Positions 52,159 to 61,841 of a DNA stretch of 64,000 bases are shown piece by piece. The position numbers and the translations under genes are program-made. Within the stretch, counting starts at the first letter, position 1, and the number at the start of each line of letters is the position of its first letter. Below the pieces are notes generated by a model. That model was given only the letters and a program-made list of their open reading frames with translations, ran no database searches and had not been told where the DNA came from. The stretch is from Calothrix sp. PCC 6303 (GTDB taxonomy: Bacteria; Cyanobacteriota; Cyanobacteriia; Cyanobacteriales; Nostocaceae): contig NC_019751.1 of NCBI RefSeq assembly GCF_000317435.1, forward strand, positions 3,596,001 to 3,660,000, in the 5' to 3' direction.

Positions 52159-54294
52159 TTAACCATTGCCAACAACACCCAAAATATTCATCCGAGACAG
52201 CTTCAAGTTATCAAGCGATCGCTTCAACAGCGAACTGTCAGTTTTACCCATCCTTGCCACCAACAAAAGACCATTAGTATGTGGTAGCAACAGATTAGCA
52301 TCCGCTAACCCCACCAACTCAGGAGCGTCATAAATCACCAAATCAAAGTTTTTATGGAACTCCTCCATTAATAGCCTCATCTTTTGAGAGGACAGTAACT
52401 TAGCCGGATCAGGTGGTATCGGACCACAGGTAATTACAGACAATTGTTTCATCCAAAGTATCTTTTGAATCACCTCATTTAGAGGTAAATTTGTTGAAAT
52501 TAAATTACTCAATCCCCAAAGGTTATTTAAATTTGCTAACTGATGAATTTGTGGTTGACGCAAATCTGCATCCACCAACAATACACGTTGCCCCATTGTC
52601 GCTGCCACCTGAGCTAGATGGAATGCGATCGTAGACTTGCCATCACCACTCATTGCCGAACTAACCACAACCGAATGAACAGGTCGATCAGAACTGAGAA
52701 ACTGAATATTCGTATACAGCACCCTTAAGGCTTCAATAAACTTGACAGAGTAGCCATCGTAACCATCAAAAGCTATGAACCCTAAATCTGGAACTTTCTC
52801 ACCTAACGAATCAGATGACCTGACTACCGCAGCTTGTTGTTTAGTCAAGCGATCTTGTCCAGTATGTAGTTGTTTTTCGTAAGGAATAATACCTAACAAC
52901 GGTAGCTTAACCTTTTCCTTGAGTTCTAAGGGTGTATGGTAAGTATTATCAAGCTTTTCAATTAACAAAGCAACACCAATTCCCAAAGCCAGACTTCCTA
53001 GAAAAGACATTAATAAACTTCGCTTAGTATCAGAAGATACAGGATTTTGCGGCTGACTAGGTGGTTGAATTAACTGCCAAGGTAATTCCGTCTGGGATAT
53101 CTGAATTTGTAGAGCTTCACGGGTAGCAAGAAACCGATTCAAGCTTTCAGTTGCAACTTGTAATCCACGCTGCATTTCCGTATATTTACGCGTCAAAATT
53201 GGCAACTGTTTCCGCTTTTGTTCTAGTTTTTCTTCAGCTTTGGCTAATTCCCGATTTTGTATCTCCAAAGCTTCAACTTGATTTGTAGCAGCCGCAACCT
53301 TGATTGCCATAGAGCGCTCTGCTTCTTGACGTAGTAAAGGCAATAAATTATTCCTTTTATCCTTTAATGCCAAAATAGTCGGATTTTCCCCTTGAAAACG
53401 AGCCGACTCTTGAGCTATCTGAGCATCCAACTCTTGCAATTGAACAGTTAGCTGTTGATATAAGTTTGCATCATTAAGTGCAACTAATTCTCCATTTTGC
53501 TGACGTAAACTACCCAAATTTCCACGAGCTTGGGCTAATTGTTGATCTATGGCTAACCTTTGTTGAGATAAAATACTAACTTGATTATTGATTTGCCCTG
53601 TCTGGGTTTCTGGATCGACAAAATCATTCCTTTGCTGAAAAATTTGCAAGTCCTGTTGAATTCTATCTACTCGTTGTTGGATTGATGGCAATTGCTCATT
53701 TACAAAAGCTATCCCCTGTCGTAATTTTGTTTGTCGCTTCTGCAAACTATATTGGAGATAATCATCTGCTATTTGTTTGGTGACAGTTTTCGCTTTTTGC
53801 CAATTCTGATTTCGATAGCGAACTTCGATAATTTTGGTTTCTCCTAAACGGTTAATAGTTAAAGAAGCTACAAGTTTAGAATAATCAATCTCTGGATAGA
53901 TGTCTTTTAAGCGCTTAACCACATCTCCAATCAATTCAGGACTCTTTAGTACCTGGATTTGACTTTCATAGTCTAAACTCGATTTAGTTTGATTCTGATC
54001 TTTAACTATATCTATAGTCTTAGTGTCATCATTTACAGGTTCAACTAATAACCGGAAGTTGCTTTCATATATAGGCTTTTGCTTAGTCAGGGAAATGACG
54101 GAAGTTGTCATTACCAAACTGGCAACTCCCAACAGAATTAGTGAGCGTCGCCTCAGTATATCTAGAAAATCTCGAAAATTCCAATCATCCCCTTGCTCTT
54201 GTGACCATGGGAAAGGTTGAGACTGAGAAAATTCAGAGCCAGAATTTCTATCTTGTCCAGAATTTGAGGCTTGAGAATAGTTATTCCTCATCAT
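52159..54294 (-). CDS. Wzc-like polysaccharide chain-length/tyrosine kinase protein
   Basis: The product has 711 residues. The Wzz domain (about 35-190) has 'WNFRDFLDILRRRSLILLGVASLVMTTS' with the first membrane helix. A long coiled-coil periplasmic part follows (about 180-410). A Pro-rich stretch (QPPSQPQNPVSSDTKRSL) and a second helix (about 432-452) lead to a BY-kinase: Walker A in 'SAMSGDGKSTIAFHLAQ', A' in 'RVLLVDADLRQPQ' and Walker B 'DLVIYDAPELVG'. It ends at 'ILGVVGNG' without the usual Tyr-rich tail. It should control length and export of a surface polysaccharide at the inner membrane. It is divergent from the glycosyltransferase at 55407. Confidence 0.93.
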   Translation of the reverse strand: MMRNNYSQASNSGQDRNSGSEFSQSQPFPWSQEQGDDWNFRDFLDILRRRSLILLGVASLVMTTSVISLTKQKPIYESNFRLLVEPVNDDTKTIDIVKDQNQTKSSLDYESQIQVLKSPELIGDVVKRLKDIYPEIDYSKLVASLTINRLGETKIIEVRYRNQNWQKAKTVTKQIADDYLQYSLQKRQTKLRQGIAFVNEQLPSIQQRVDRIQQDLQIFQQRNDFVDPETQTGQINNQVSILSQQRLAIDQQLAQARGNLGSLRQQNGELVALNDANLYQQLTVQLQELDAQIAQESARFQGENPTILALKDKRNNLLPLLRQEAERSMAIKVAAATNQVEALEIQNRELAKAEEKLEQKRKQLPILTRKYTEMQRGLQVATESLNRFLATREALQIQISQTELPWQLIQPPSQPQNPVSSDTKRSLLMSFLGSLALGIGVALLIEKLDNTYHTPLELKEKVKLPLLGIIPYEKQLHTGQDRLTKQQAAVVRSSDSLGEKVPDLGFIAFDGYDGYSVKFIEALRVLYTNIQFLSSDRPVHSVVVSSAMSGDGKSTIAFHLAQVAATMGQRVLLVDADLRQPQIHQLANLNNLWGLSNLISTNLPLNEVIQKILWMKQLSVITCGPIPPDPAKLLSSQKMRLLMEEFHKNFDLVIYDAPELVGLADANLLLPHTNGLLLVARMGKTDSSLLKRSLDNLKLSRMNILGVVGNG

Positions 54295-55406
54295 GATTTT
54301 TCACTATCATTTCGTGACAACTTAAATGGTATTTATACAGACTTTAGAAGTAGAAAGAAGCTTCAGCCATAGGAAAGGCGATAATCGTACAACCACGTAA
54401 ACACTAGTTATTCATCGCTACACCGCTAATAATCTGGCTACTAACATTGATATCTTGAGTCTATTATGTAACCCCTGCCATAATCTAAATTTCAACTCGT
54501 AAAATCTTATATTCTATGTTGAATACTGTGGAACGATTGCTTAAATTATTATGCACTGAAACATATATGTATTGCATATAAATTTCCAGATCAAGCTATT
54601 AAGCTGATAATAAAGTGCATATAACCATTTCATATAAAGATAAATTTTATTCGTCTGAGTAATATTGCTTAAAGTGAAAGTATAGTTTATGATATAATTA
54701 AAATTCAAAATAGAAGTTTAGAGAGTGATATTTAAAATCTAATAACGTATTAACAAAGATTTCTAATTTATCTCTAAAACAAAATACTTAAGTAAAATTA
54801 CGAATTAATGTATTGTATTTGAAAGATAAAGATCAGCGATAATACTAGCAATAGCTTTATTTATATAAATTTTTGATGAAGTCTGTAAGTAAATCTCAAA
54901 CATGCTAATCTAGTTAAAAATTACATGTAAAAAAATAGATAGATGTTTCTTCTGAATCAGACTTACATGTAACAGTAAGAATACAAAAATTAATACTTCT
55001 ACATAATAAAAGTGAAATCCTATGTGAATACATTCAAAGTCTTCAGGTAAAAGCTAGTTTAAGGTATGTCTAAAAGCTGAGAAGTAGTTTGCTTTTTAGT
55101 ATGTTCTTAGCTCACGAGATGAAGGGTGTTAGCCCTCATGCTCTATCTCTAAAATGATCCATATTTAGGTTTGCTTTTAGAGAAATATCATGAAATTCAA
55201 ACACCAGATCCCCTTAGCTGTTGATACTTGTATGAGGGAAAAATTCGTCTCATCCATACCTGTTATGAGTTGGGCAAAATTAGCTCCAAACACCTCTTTA
55301 ATTACGTTCCTATAACTATATAGGAGTGGTCTGCTTGCCGTACTTAAGGGATGGTCAGAGTATTAATCAGTGGTCTTATCTAACAAGGATATTTAGGGTA
55401 TAGCCG
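54295..55406. promoter_or_regulatory. 1.1-kb AT-rich divergent region of the polysaccharide locus
   Basis: No gene is credible. It must carry promoters for the Wzc-like gene and for the glycosyltransferase. ATGAAGGG...GCCCTCAT near 55122-55140 is a small hairpin. No known regulator site recognised. Confidence 0.4.
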
Positions 55407-56756
55407 ATGAGATTTAACGAGTGGATTAATCTCAAATTATTTCAGCCAGTTTCTGCTGAAATGGATGGGAAAAATCAGTATTCTACGAAAACTCAGCAGA
55501 TGATTAGGCTATGTGTCATTACACAGTTTTTTCCTCCTGACTACGCTGCTACAGGTCAGTTAGTAGAAGAACTGGTAAAAAACTTGGGTTTTTTGGGGAT
55601 AGATATTGAAGTCTTTACTAGTCAACCAGGATATGCATTTAAGACGGCAAATGCACCTGGAGTTGAGCAATTCGGCAGAGTGAGAATTCAGCGATCGCGT
55701 ACTGCTCAATTATGGATAGGGAGAATTCGTGGGAAAGCAGTTAATGGTATTCTGTATACTTTTCGTTCAGCATTGCATTTATTTCGGGTTCGGAATCGAA
55801 ATAATATCCTGTTAGTGACAACAGCTCCCCCATTCTTGCCATTATTGGGGTACTTAGCACGGCTATTGTTCCGTATTCCCTATATCTGCGTCCTTTATGA
55901 CCTTTATCCAGATATTGCGATCGCACTGGGAGTATTACCAAAGCATCATTGGTTAGCAAAGTTCTGGCAAAACTTAAATTGCCGAATTTGGCGTAATGCC
56001 AGTGGAATCGTAGTACTGAGTCCAGCCATGAGACGACAGATATTAATGAGTTGTCCAGAAATTAGTGATAAGGTTTCTGTGATTCATAGCTGGTCAGATC
56101 CAGACTGGATTGTACCCATTGCCAAGCAAGAAAACTGGTTTGCTTGGAAACATAACTTAGTGACAAAATTTACCGTCCTTTATTCAGGTAATTTAGGTCG
56201 CTGTCATGATATGGATACGATCCTAGCAGCCGCAAAGGAATTACGGGATGAAGCGATTCAATTCGTCTGCATTGGTTCCGGTGCAAAACGGGATCAACTG
56301 ATTCAAGAGGTAAAAGAGCTAGGATTGGATAACTTTATGTTCCTACCATACCAAGACAAGCATGTATTACCCTACTCCTTAACTGCTTGCGATTTATCTC
56401 TGGTGACTGTGGATGAACGAACAGAAAATTTGGTGACTCCCAGTAAACTCTACTCAGCTTTGGCATCAGAGCGACCAATAGCAGCAATTTGTTGCCAGGA
56501 CTCATACCTAAGGGAGTTGATTCAGGAAGCCGATTGTGGTGTTGCGTTTGAAAATGGAGACAGCAGTGGTTTATCGCAATTTATTCGGCTACTCAGTCGG
56601 GATCGCCAATTAGCAGAACGCATGGGAAAATCAGGTCGTCAGTATTTGCGATCGCATTTCACACCTAAAATCATTTCCAAGCAGTATTTGGATGTTTTGC
56701 GTCGAGCAATATCATCTGAAGATACGCGAACTGTATCTCAAAGTCATACAGATTAA
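55407..56756 (+). CDS. Glycosyltransferase family 4 (WbuB-like)
   Basis: The product has 449 residues. The N-terminal Rossmann half begins at residue about 32 with 'MIRLCVITQFFPPDYAATGQLVEELVKNL', so the first 31 residues are an unusual extension or a misplaced start (an ATG at residue 32 exists). The C-terminal half has 'TVLYSGNLGRCHDMDTILAAAKEL', 'FVCIGSGAKRDQL', 'FLPYQ' and 'TPSKLYSALASERPIAAI', the GT4 donor-binding E/K region. It transfers a sugar from a nucleotide or lipid donor during polysaccharide synthesis. It is the first plus-strand gene of the locus; a 937-bp gap follows. Confidence 0.9.
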   Translation: MRFNEWINLKLFQPVSAEMDGKNQYSTKTQQMIRLCVITQFFPPDYAATGQLVEELVKNLGFLGIDIEVFTSQPGYAFKTANAPGVEQFGRVRIQRSRTAQLWIGRIRGKAVNGILYTFRSALHLFRVRNRNNILLVTTAPPFLPLLGYLARLLFRIPYICVLYDLYPDIAIALGVLPKHHWLAKFWQNLNCRIWRNASGIVVLSPAMRRQILMSCPEISDKVSVIHSWSDPDWIVPIAKQENWFAWKHNLVTKFTVLYSGNLGRCHDMDTILAAAKELRDEAIQFVCIGSGAKRDQLIQEVKELGLDNFMFLPYQDKHVLPYSLTACDLSLVTVDERTENLVTPSKLYSALASERPIAAICCQDSYLRELIQEADCGVAFENGDSSGLSQFIRLLSRDRQLAERMGKSGRQYLRSHFTPKIISKQYLDVLRRAISSEDTRTVSQSHTD

Positions 56757-57693
56757 AAAACAAGTAATGAGTAATGGTTACATTAAATATCCGTACCTCT
56801 TATCTATAATCTGAGCGATTTTCTCTCACCTATTCTCAACTATTCTCAACTATCAAGCTGGCGATTAACCTGAGAACATCCAGAGTCAATACTTTAAAGC
56901 AAGCACTAACGGACTTTCGGAAAAATAAGATACCAATTTCTAGGGTGTGTGACGCTACAACAATATAATCGCGGAATTATTAATATTTGTAGTGGCACGC
57001 ACCGATGATAACTACGCTCAGATTGGTACGTTATTAAAAAGTAAGTCTACAACTGAAGTAATCCAACACTCGGCAAACAAAATAAATCTAAAATAGATTT
57101 ATTAGTAGATCAAACTAGATGCCATCCATCTGAAGTATTTGCTGAGACAATAGATACTACATACAGTGTCTTCCAAGTGAACAGCGCAGGAGTTAATTAA
57201 ACCTAATTATCTTTTTTAATTGACTAGTCAATTAAGGATTCAGATTACTGGTGAGGTATACTGAGCAATAATTTCACTAAAAAATTACCAAGTTGAAACA
57301 TCTTCTGTTAGTCAAGAAGATTGGAAATTTAATTCTAGATTTCCCACTTTCATAGCTTGTTATTAGCTAGATTGTGGACAATTAAACAAAACACCACTTC
57401 TAGATAAAAATCTTGACAATTATATCCAGTTAGTATCATTAATTATTGTTCTATTTGAAACTGATAATATTGTCGTCAATTGTGATACAATACAATTCAA
57501 AGACAAAAAATAATGATATTAACTCAGCAAAACTAAACAATTAGCTTTGCAGTAGATTTTTATTCTGGACAATCGAATAGTTAATTAAATACTTAGTTAT
57601 CAATTTAGGAGATGGGCTTCGATGGTCTCATGATCTCAGTCCCTCCAAGATAACCTTCCTTTAGCATTTTGTTGATTGATATGGGAGGTCGAA
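56757..57693. other. Gene-free region inside the polysaccharide locus
   Basis: A 937-bp AT-rich gap. GTGTGTGACGCTAC...GTAGTGGCACGCAC (56944-57000) is related to the TAGGGTG repeats. ATTGTGATACAAT near 57479 is a small inverted repeat. No gene or RNA recognised. Confidence 0.4.
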
Positions 57694-58122
57694 TTGCAGA
57701 AAAGGTGTGCTCGAAATCGGAAACGTTCTAAACGCAGGGCAATCTGTTGTCCAATTCACGGTTGCTATCTAGATAGTACTAGCCAGAAATATCGGATCTT
57801 CGCCGATCACGCAGGACAGTTACAGAGCAGAGGTATAAATAGACGCAGTGCATTAATGTTAGTAGCCACTCAAACGGCAGTGCTGATTGAGGGGGAATGG
57901 TTAGAATCCTTTTGGTGTGAAGAGTGTCAAGAAACTAAATGGTATCACGTTCGTAAGTCTGATAATCACACATATCAGGTTTCTGCCGCACCACAAGAGC
58001 TTTGGCAGCAGGTAGTTGGGGTAGTTAATCCTGAGGGTAATCCTTCAGTTGGCGAATTTACTCGTAGGCAGTCCCGGTTAGTGGGTTGTCATAGTATTAA
58101 AGATTTTAAGTTTATCGGTTAA
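57694..58122 (+). CDS. Small protein with Cys/His pairs, polysaccharide locus, unknown
   Basis: The start is set at the TTG at 57694 because GGAGG lies five bases before it, giving 142 residues (QKRCARNRKRSKRRAICC); an upstream TTG would add six. The basic N-terminus holds 'CCPIHGC' and the middle 'FWCEECQETKW', two CxxC/CxxH-type pairs that could hold one zinc. 'RINRRSALMLVATQTAVLIEGEWLE'-like sequence (GINRRSALMLV...) lies between them. I do not recognise a named family. It lies 40 bp before the ABC exporter genes on the same strand. DNA- or RNA-binding regulation is one guess, not supported further. Confidence 0.7.
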   Translation: MQKRCARNRKRSKRRAICCPIHGCYLDSTSQKYRIFADHAGQLQSRGINRRSALMLVATQTAVLIEGEWLESFWCEECQETKWYHVRKSDNHTYQVSAAPQELWQQVVGVVNPEGNPSVGEFTRRQSRLVGCHSIKDFKFIG

Positions 58123-58162
58123 ATTTCAGGAATATTACATAGATGCATCAGTTTTACTGTGT

Positions 58163-59005
58163 ATGAATAGTGAAAAAATTACCTCAAAACAAGAACTGGT
58201 AATTGAAGCTGGACGCACCGAACAGCAGTATTGGAAAGATATCTGGCGCTATCGAGAACTGTTCTACTTTTTGGCATGGCGTGACATTTTGGTGCGCTAC
58301 AAGCAAACTGCGATTGGCATAGCTTGGGCACTAATCCGACCATTTTTGACGATGGTGGTATTCAGCATTGTCTTTGGAAACTTGGCAAAGCTACCTTCAG
58401 AGGGAGTACCCTATCCAATTTTGGTATTTGCGGGGATGCTACCTTGGCAGTTTTTTTCTACTGCTTTGAGTGAGTGCAGCAATAGTTTAATTAGTAATGC
58501 CAATCTGATTTCTAAAGTCTACTTTCCGCGTTTGATTGTACCCACCAGTGCAGTGATTGTCAGCTTTGTAGATTTTATGATCTCTGGCATTATTCTTTTG
58601 GGGCTGATGGCTTGGTATAACTACGTTCCCAGTTGGCGAATATTGACGCTACCGTTATTTATTGGCATTGCCTTTGCCGCTTCTGTAGGAGCGGGGTTGT
58701 GGTTGGCAGCATTAAATGTAGAGTATCGGGATTTTCGCTATATTGTGCCGTTTATCGTCCAGTTTGGTTTGTACGTATCACCTGTAGGCTTTAGTAGCAA
58801 CGTTGTTCCAGAAAAGTGGCGGTTACTGTACTCATTAAACCCCATGGTGGGCGTAATTGATGGTTTCCGCTGGGCAATTTTAGGAGGAGAGTCAAAACTT
58901 TATTGGTCTGGATTCATGTTGTCTGTGGGTTTGGTTGTACTTTTACTACTAAGTGGCATTTGGTACTTCCGAAAAATGGAACGGACATTTGCTGATGTAA
59001 TTTAG
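58163..59005 (+). CDS. Polysaccharide ABC exporter, membrane subunit (Wzm type)
   Basis: The product has 280 residues with six membrane helices. 'WRYRELFYFLAWRDILVRYKQTAIGIAWALIRPF' is the typical start of ABC-2 O-antigen or teichoic-acid exporters, with 'VPYPILVFAGMLPWQFFSTALSECSNSLISNANLISKVYFPRLIVP' after it and 'LNPMVGVIDGFRWAILGG' near the end. It forms the channel through the inner membrane for lipid-linked glycans. It is followed 15 bp later by its ATPase. Confidence 0.95.
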   Translation: MNSEKITSKQELVIEAGRTEQQYWKDIWRYRELFYFLAWRDILVRYKQTAIGIAWALIRPFLTMVVFSIVFGNLAKLPSEGVPYPILVFAGMLPWQFFSTALSECSNSLISNANLISKVYFPRLIVPTSAVIVSFVDFMISGIILLGLMAWYNYVPSWRILTLPLFIGIAFAASVGAGLWLAALNVEYRDFRYIVPFIVQFGLYVSPVGFSSNVVPEKWRLLYSLNPMVGVIDGFRWAILGGESKLYWSGFMLSVGLVVLLLLSGIWYFRKMERTFADVI

Positions 59006-59020
59006 ATAGGACTTTGGCAC

Positions 59021-60298
59021 ATGTCTGAGAAAATAATTAGCGTAGAGAATTTAAGTAAAAAATATATAATTGCCCACCAACAGGATTCCGGAAGTCGGTA
59101 TCAGTATAAAGCGTTGCGGGATGTGATGGCTCATGGGGCGAAATCCCTAGCAAAGACATTTATTAAACCTACTGCTAAACAAATCTCTAACCCAGCGCGG
59201 GAGGAATTTTGGGCATTAGATAATGTGTCTTTTGAAATTAAAGAGGGTGAAGCAGTTGGTGTAATTGGGCGCAATGGTGCTGGTAAATCGACTTTGTTAA
59301 AGGTTTTGAGCCGCATTACCGAACCCACCCAAGGACGAATTGCCATTCAAGGAAGGGTGGCAAGTTTACTAGAAGTAGGAACAGGTTTCCATCCGGAATT
59401 AACTGGGAGGGAAAATATTTACCTCAACGGTTCCATTTTGGGGATGAGTAAGGTAGAAATTCAACAAAAATTTGACGAAATCGTTGCTTTTGCAGAAATT
59501 GAGAAATTTTTAGACACTCCAGTTAAGCGTTATTCGTCAGGGATGTATGTGCGATTGGCTTTTTCTGTTGCTGCTCACCTAGAACCAGAAATTCTGATTG
59601 TGGATGAGGTATTAGCTGTTGGAGATTCCGCATTTCAGAAAAAATGCCTAGGTAAAATGGGTGATGTTGCTACCAAAGAAGGACGAACAGTCTTATTTGT
59701 CAGTCACAGTATGCAAGCGATCGCGCAATTAACCAAACGTTGTATTCTACTTTCTAAAGGTAACGTCCAATTTGATGGAGATACAGGTCAAGCTGTGCAG
59801 TTATACCTAGCAGGACAAAAGGAAAATAGTCTAGCAGAAACTGCTTACACAGCACCAGAGAACAAAACAGGTAACTATATTGCTTGGGCAAAAGTATATA
59901 CCTCAGAAGGAGAAGGAATTCATTGCTGGGGAGAACCCATTACCTTTGAGTTTGCCCTCCACATTGAGAAACCCGACAAAAGTCTCTCCTTTTCATTTCA
60001 AATAGTCAGTTCCCTGGGACAACCTATTAGTATTTTCTACTTTTTTTCCGACGCACCTTTTCGCCATGAGCGAGGAACACATATTTTTCGATGTGAAATA
60101 CCTAAATTGCGGCTGTATATGGGTTCCTATAGCTTGACAACATGGTTTTCTGAACGAAGCAGCGAAACTTTACTAGAAAATCTGAGGGAGATTTGCCAAT
60201 TTGAAGTCAGTATGCATAAATTTGAGCGAGTAGATTACCCCTGGGAATCTAATGAGTGTACTTACTTAGAAGATACAGTCTGGAAAATAGTTGAATAG
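59021..60298 (+). CDS. Polysaccharide ABC exporter, ATPase subunit (Wzt type)
   Basis: The product has 425 residues. Walker A is 'GVIGRNGAGKSTLLKVLSR', the signature is 'KRYSSGMYVRLAFSVAAHL', Walker B is 'ILIVDEVLAVGDSAF' and the switch His is in 'LFVSHSMQAIA'. A C-terminal domain of about 150 residues (275-425) with 'EPITFEFALHIEKPDKSLSFSFQI' matches the Wzt C-terminal carbohydrate-recognition fold, which reads a modification on the glycan end before export. It pairs with the membrane subunit directly upstream. All catalytic residues are intact. Confidence 0.95.
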   Translation: MSEKIISVENLSKKYIIAHQQDSGSRYQYKALRDVMAHGAKSLAKTFIKPTAKQISNPAREEFWALDNVSFEIKEGEAVGVIGRNGAGKSTLLKVLSRITEPTQGRIAIQGRVASLLEVGTGFHPELTGRENIYLNGSILGMSKVEIQQKFDEIVAFAEIEKFLDTPVKRYSSGMYVRLAFSVAAHLEPEILIVDEVLAVGDSAFQKKCLGKMGDVATKEGRTVLFVSHSMQAIAQLTKRCILLSKGNVQFDGDTGQAVQLYLAGQKENSLAETAYTAPENKTGNYIAWAKVYTSEGEGIHCWGEPITFEFALHIEKPDKSLSFSFQIVSSLGQPISIFYFFSDAPFRHERGTHIFRCEIPKLRLYMGSYSLTTWFSERSSETLLENLREICQFEVSMHKFERVDYPWESNECTYLEDTVWKIVE

Positions 60299-60482
60299 CT
60301 TTATAGACCTTAAGTTTTAGTATCATAAGTCATCGCGCAGAATTATTTACACCCAAGCTTTTATTCTGAATCAGGATTTCATACCTTAATATTGTGTAAT
60401 TAATTTTGTTTAACCACTTATTCATACATCAAAACAATAAGTCTTTAACTAAACAACATCAGAGTATTTGCTGGAGATAACA

Positions 60483-61106
60483 ATGAATTTTGTGCAAAAT
60501 CTATCCATTTATGCTGCTGCAACTTGTTTCAGCTTTGCAGCTTTAAATCTAAGTCTCGTACAAGCACTTGTAGTTAGTCGAACCTTCACAGTCAGTGATT
60601 TTTTTCTGCCTGGTATTGGTACAATTGATAATATAGCCTTGAGTTATGGAAAATCTTACAGTGGTATTTTTACATACGACGACAAATTATTCACTAACTC
60701 TAATTTAAAAGAAATTCCTCTCCAAAGTTTTAGCTTTAACTTTTTAGGCAATACATATACAGAACGTGATGATGTTAGTTATCCGTTATTTCCCAAACTG
60801 AATATTGAAGATAAAACAAATCCAATATTGAACTTTGTGATTAATAAACCAGGATTAGCAGCAAACTTTAACTCTAGCGGATTGGTTTTTGGAATATCTC
60901 CATTTGCCAGCGCGGGGAGAAATGAAAGTGGTTACAGTGTAGTTGATTCTAATGGTTTATATACTGGTCGTGTCAGCTACGGCTCTGCAACTCCTGTCTC
61001 TATATTTGAGCCTAGTAGTATTGCTGGAATCATTTGCTTAACTTTAAGCGGATTATTTTTGCATCGTCAGAAGCTTCAGTCCCCAGCCACTAGACTTAAA
61101 AAGTAG
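60483..61106 (+). CDS. Secreted protein with PEP-CTERM-like sorting signal
   Basis: The start is set at the ATG at 60483 (MNFVQNLSIYAAATCF), seven bases after GGAG; the open frame would add five residues. It has 207 residues. A signal peptide (about 8-28) precedes a beta-rich domain with no family that I know. The C-terminus has 'FEPSSIAGIICLTLSGLFLHRQKLQ', a variant of the PEP-CTERM signal (EP-SS, hydrophobic helix, basic end) cut by exosortases in EPS-making bacteria. It lies inside the polysaccharide locus, 6 bp before the acetyltransferase gene. No exosortase is in this window. Confidence 0.75.
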   Translation: MNFVQNLSIYAAATCFSFAALNLSLVQALVVSRTFTVSDFFLPGIGTIDNIALSYGKSYSGIFTYDDKLFTNSNLKEIPLQSFSFNFLGNTYTERDDVSYPLFPKLNIEDKTNPILNFVINKPGLAANFNSSGLVFGISPFASAGRNESGYSVVDSNGLYTGRVSYGSATPVSIFEPSSIAGIICLTLSGLFLHRQKLQSPATRLKK

Positions 61107-61112
61107 GTTTAT

Positions 61113-61625
61113 ATGCCAGTTAGTAATGATGTGAAATTAGGCAATAATGTCAAAATTTTTCATCCAAATTTAGTGAATCTTTATACTTGTGTAATTGGTG
61201 ATGATACAAAAATTGGTGCTTTCGTAGAGATTCAAAAAAATGTAATTGTTGGCAGTAGATGTAAGATTTCATCTCATAGCTTTCTTTGTGAAGGTGTAAT
61301 TTTAGAAGATGAAGTTTTTATTGGTCATGGAGTTATGTTTACAAATGACCTTTATCCCCGTGCTGCGAATGAAGATGGCAGTTTAAAAACCGATGATGAC
61401 TGGCATGTAGTGGAAACAAAAGTCAAACGCTGTGCTGCAATTGGTAGCAATGCCACCATTTTACCAGGAGTAATTGTTGGCGAAAAAGCAATTGTGGGGG
61501 CTGGTTCTGTAGTTACTAAAAATGTACCTGATTATGCAATTGTAGCCGGAGTCCCTGCCCATGTTGTTGGGGATGTTCGTTATCGAAGTGATAAAAAATT
61601 ACCAGATGAAATATCAGCCTCGTAA
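61113..61625 (+). CDS. Hexapeptide-repeat sugar N-acetyltransferase (WbpD/WlbB-like)
   Basis: The product has 170 residues. Repeated [LIV]-G-x-x turns make a left-handed beta-helix: 'CVIGDDTKIGAFVEIQKNVIVGSRCKISSHSFLCEGVILEDEVFIGHGVMF' and 'AAIGSNATILPGVIVGEKAIVGAGSVVTKNVPDYAIVAGVPAHVVG'. 'TNDLYPRA' is typical of enzymes that acetylate a 3-amino sugar nucleotide with acetyl-CoA. Together with the two genes downstream it fits WbpD in the UDP-2,3-diacetamido-glucuronate path or the FdtC/QdtC type for dTDP-amino sugars. Sequence alone does not decide the nucleotide sugar. Confidence 0.9.
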   Translation: MPVSNDVKLGNNVKIFHPNLVNLYTCVIGDDTKIGAFVEIQKNVIVGSRCKISSHSFLCEGVILEDEVFIGHGVMFTNDLYPRAANEDGSLKTDDDWHVVETKVKRCAAIGSNATILPGVIVGEKAIVGAGSVVTKNVPDYAIVAGVPAHVVGDVRYRSDKKLPDEISAS

Positions 61626-61841
61626 AAATTGATAAACTCCTCAAAATTAAATTAATATGTCTAAATATAAAAAGTTAAAATCTGAATTTTGGTAGTTTTT
61701 TAATTCAGAGACTATATGCCTTTAATAGTTGAGAGAACGCAATTTCTATGAAACGAAAATTAGAACGTTCTTTGATTATGAAAAAATTACAGTCTTCGCA
61801 AATTTGAAGCCACAAATATTGAAATTAAATTGAAAAACAGC

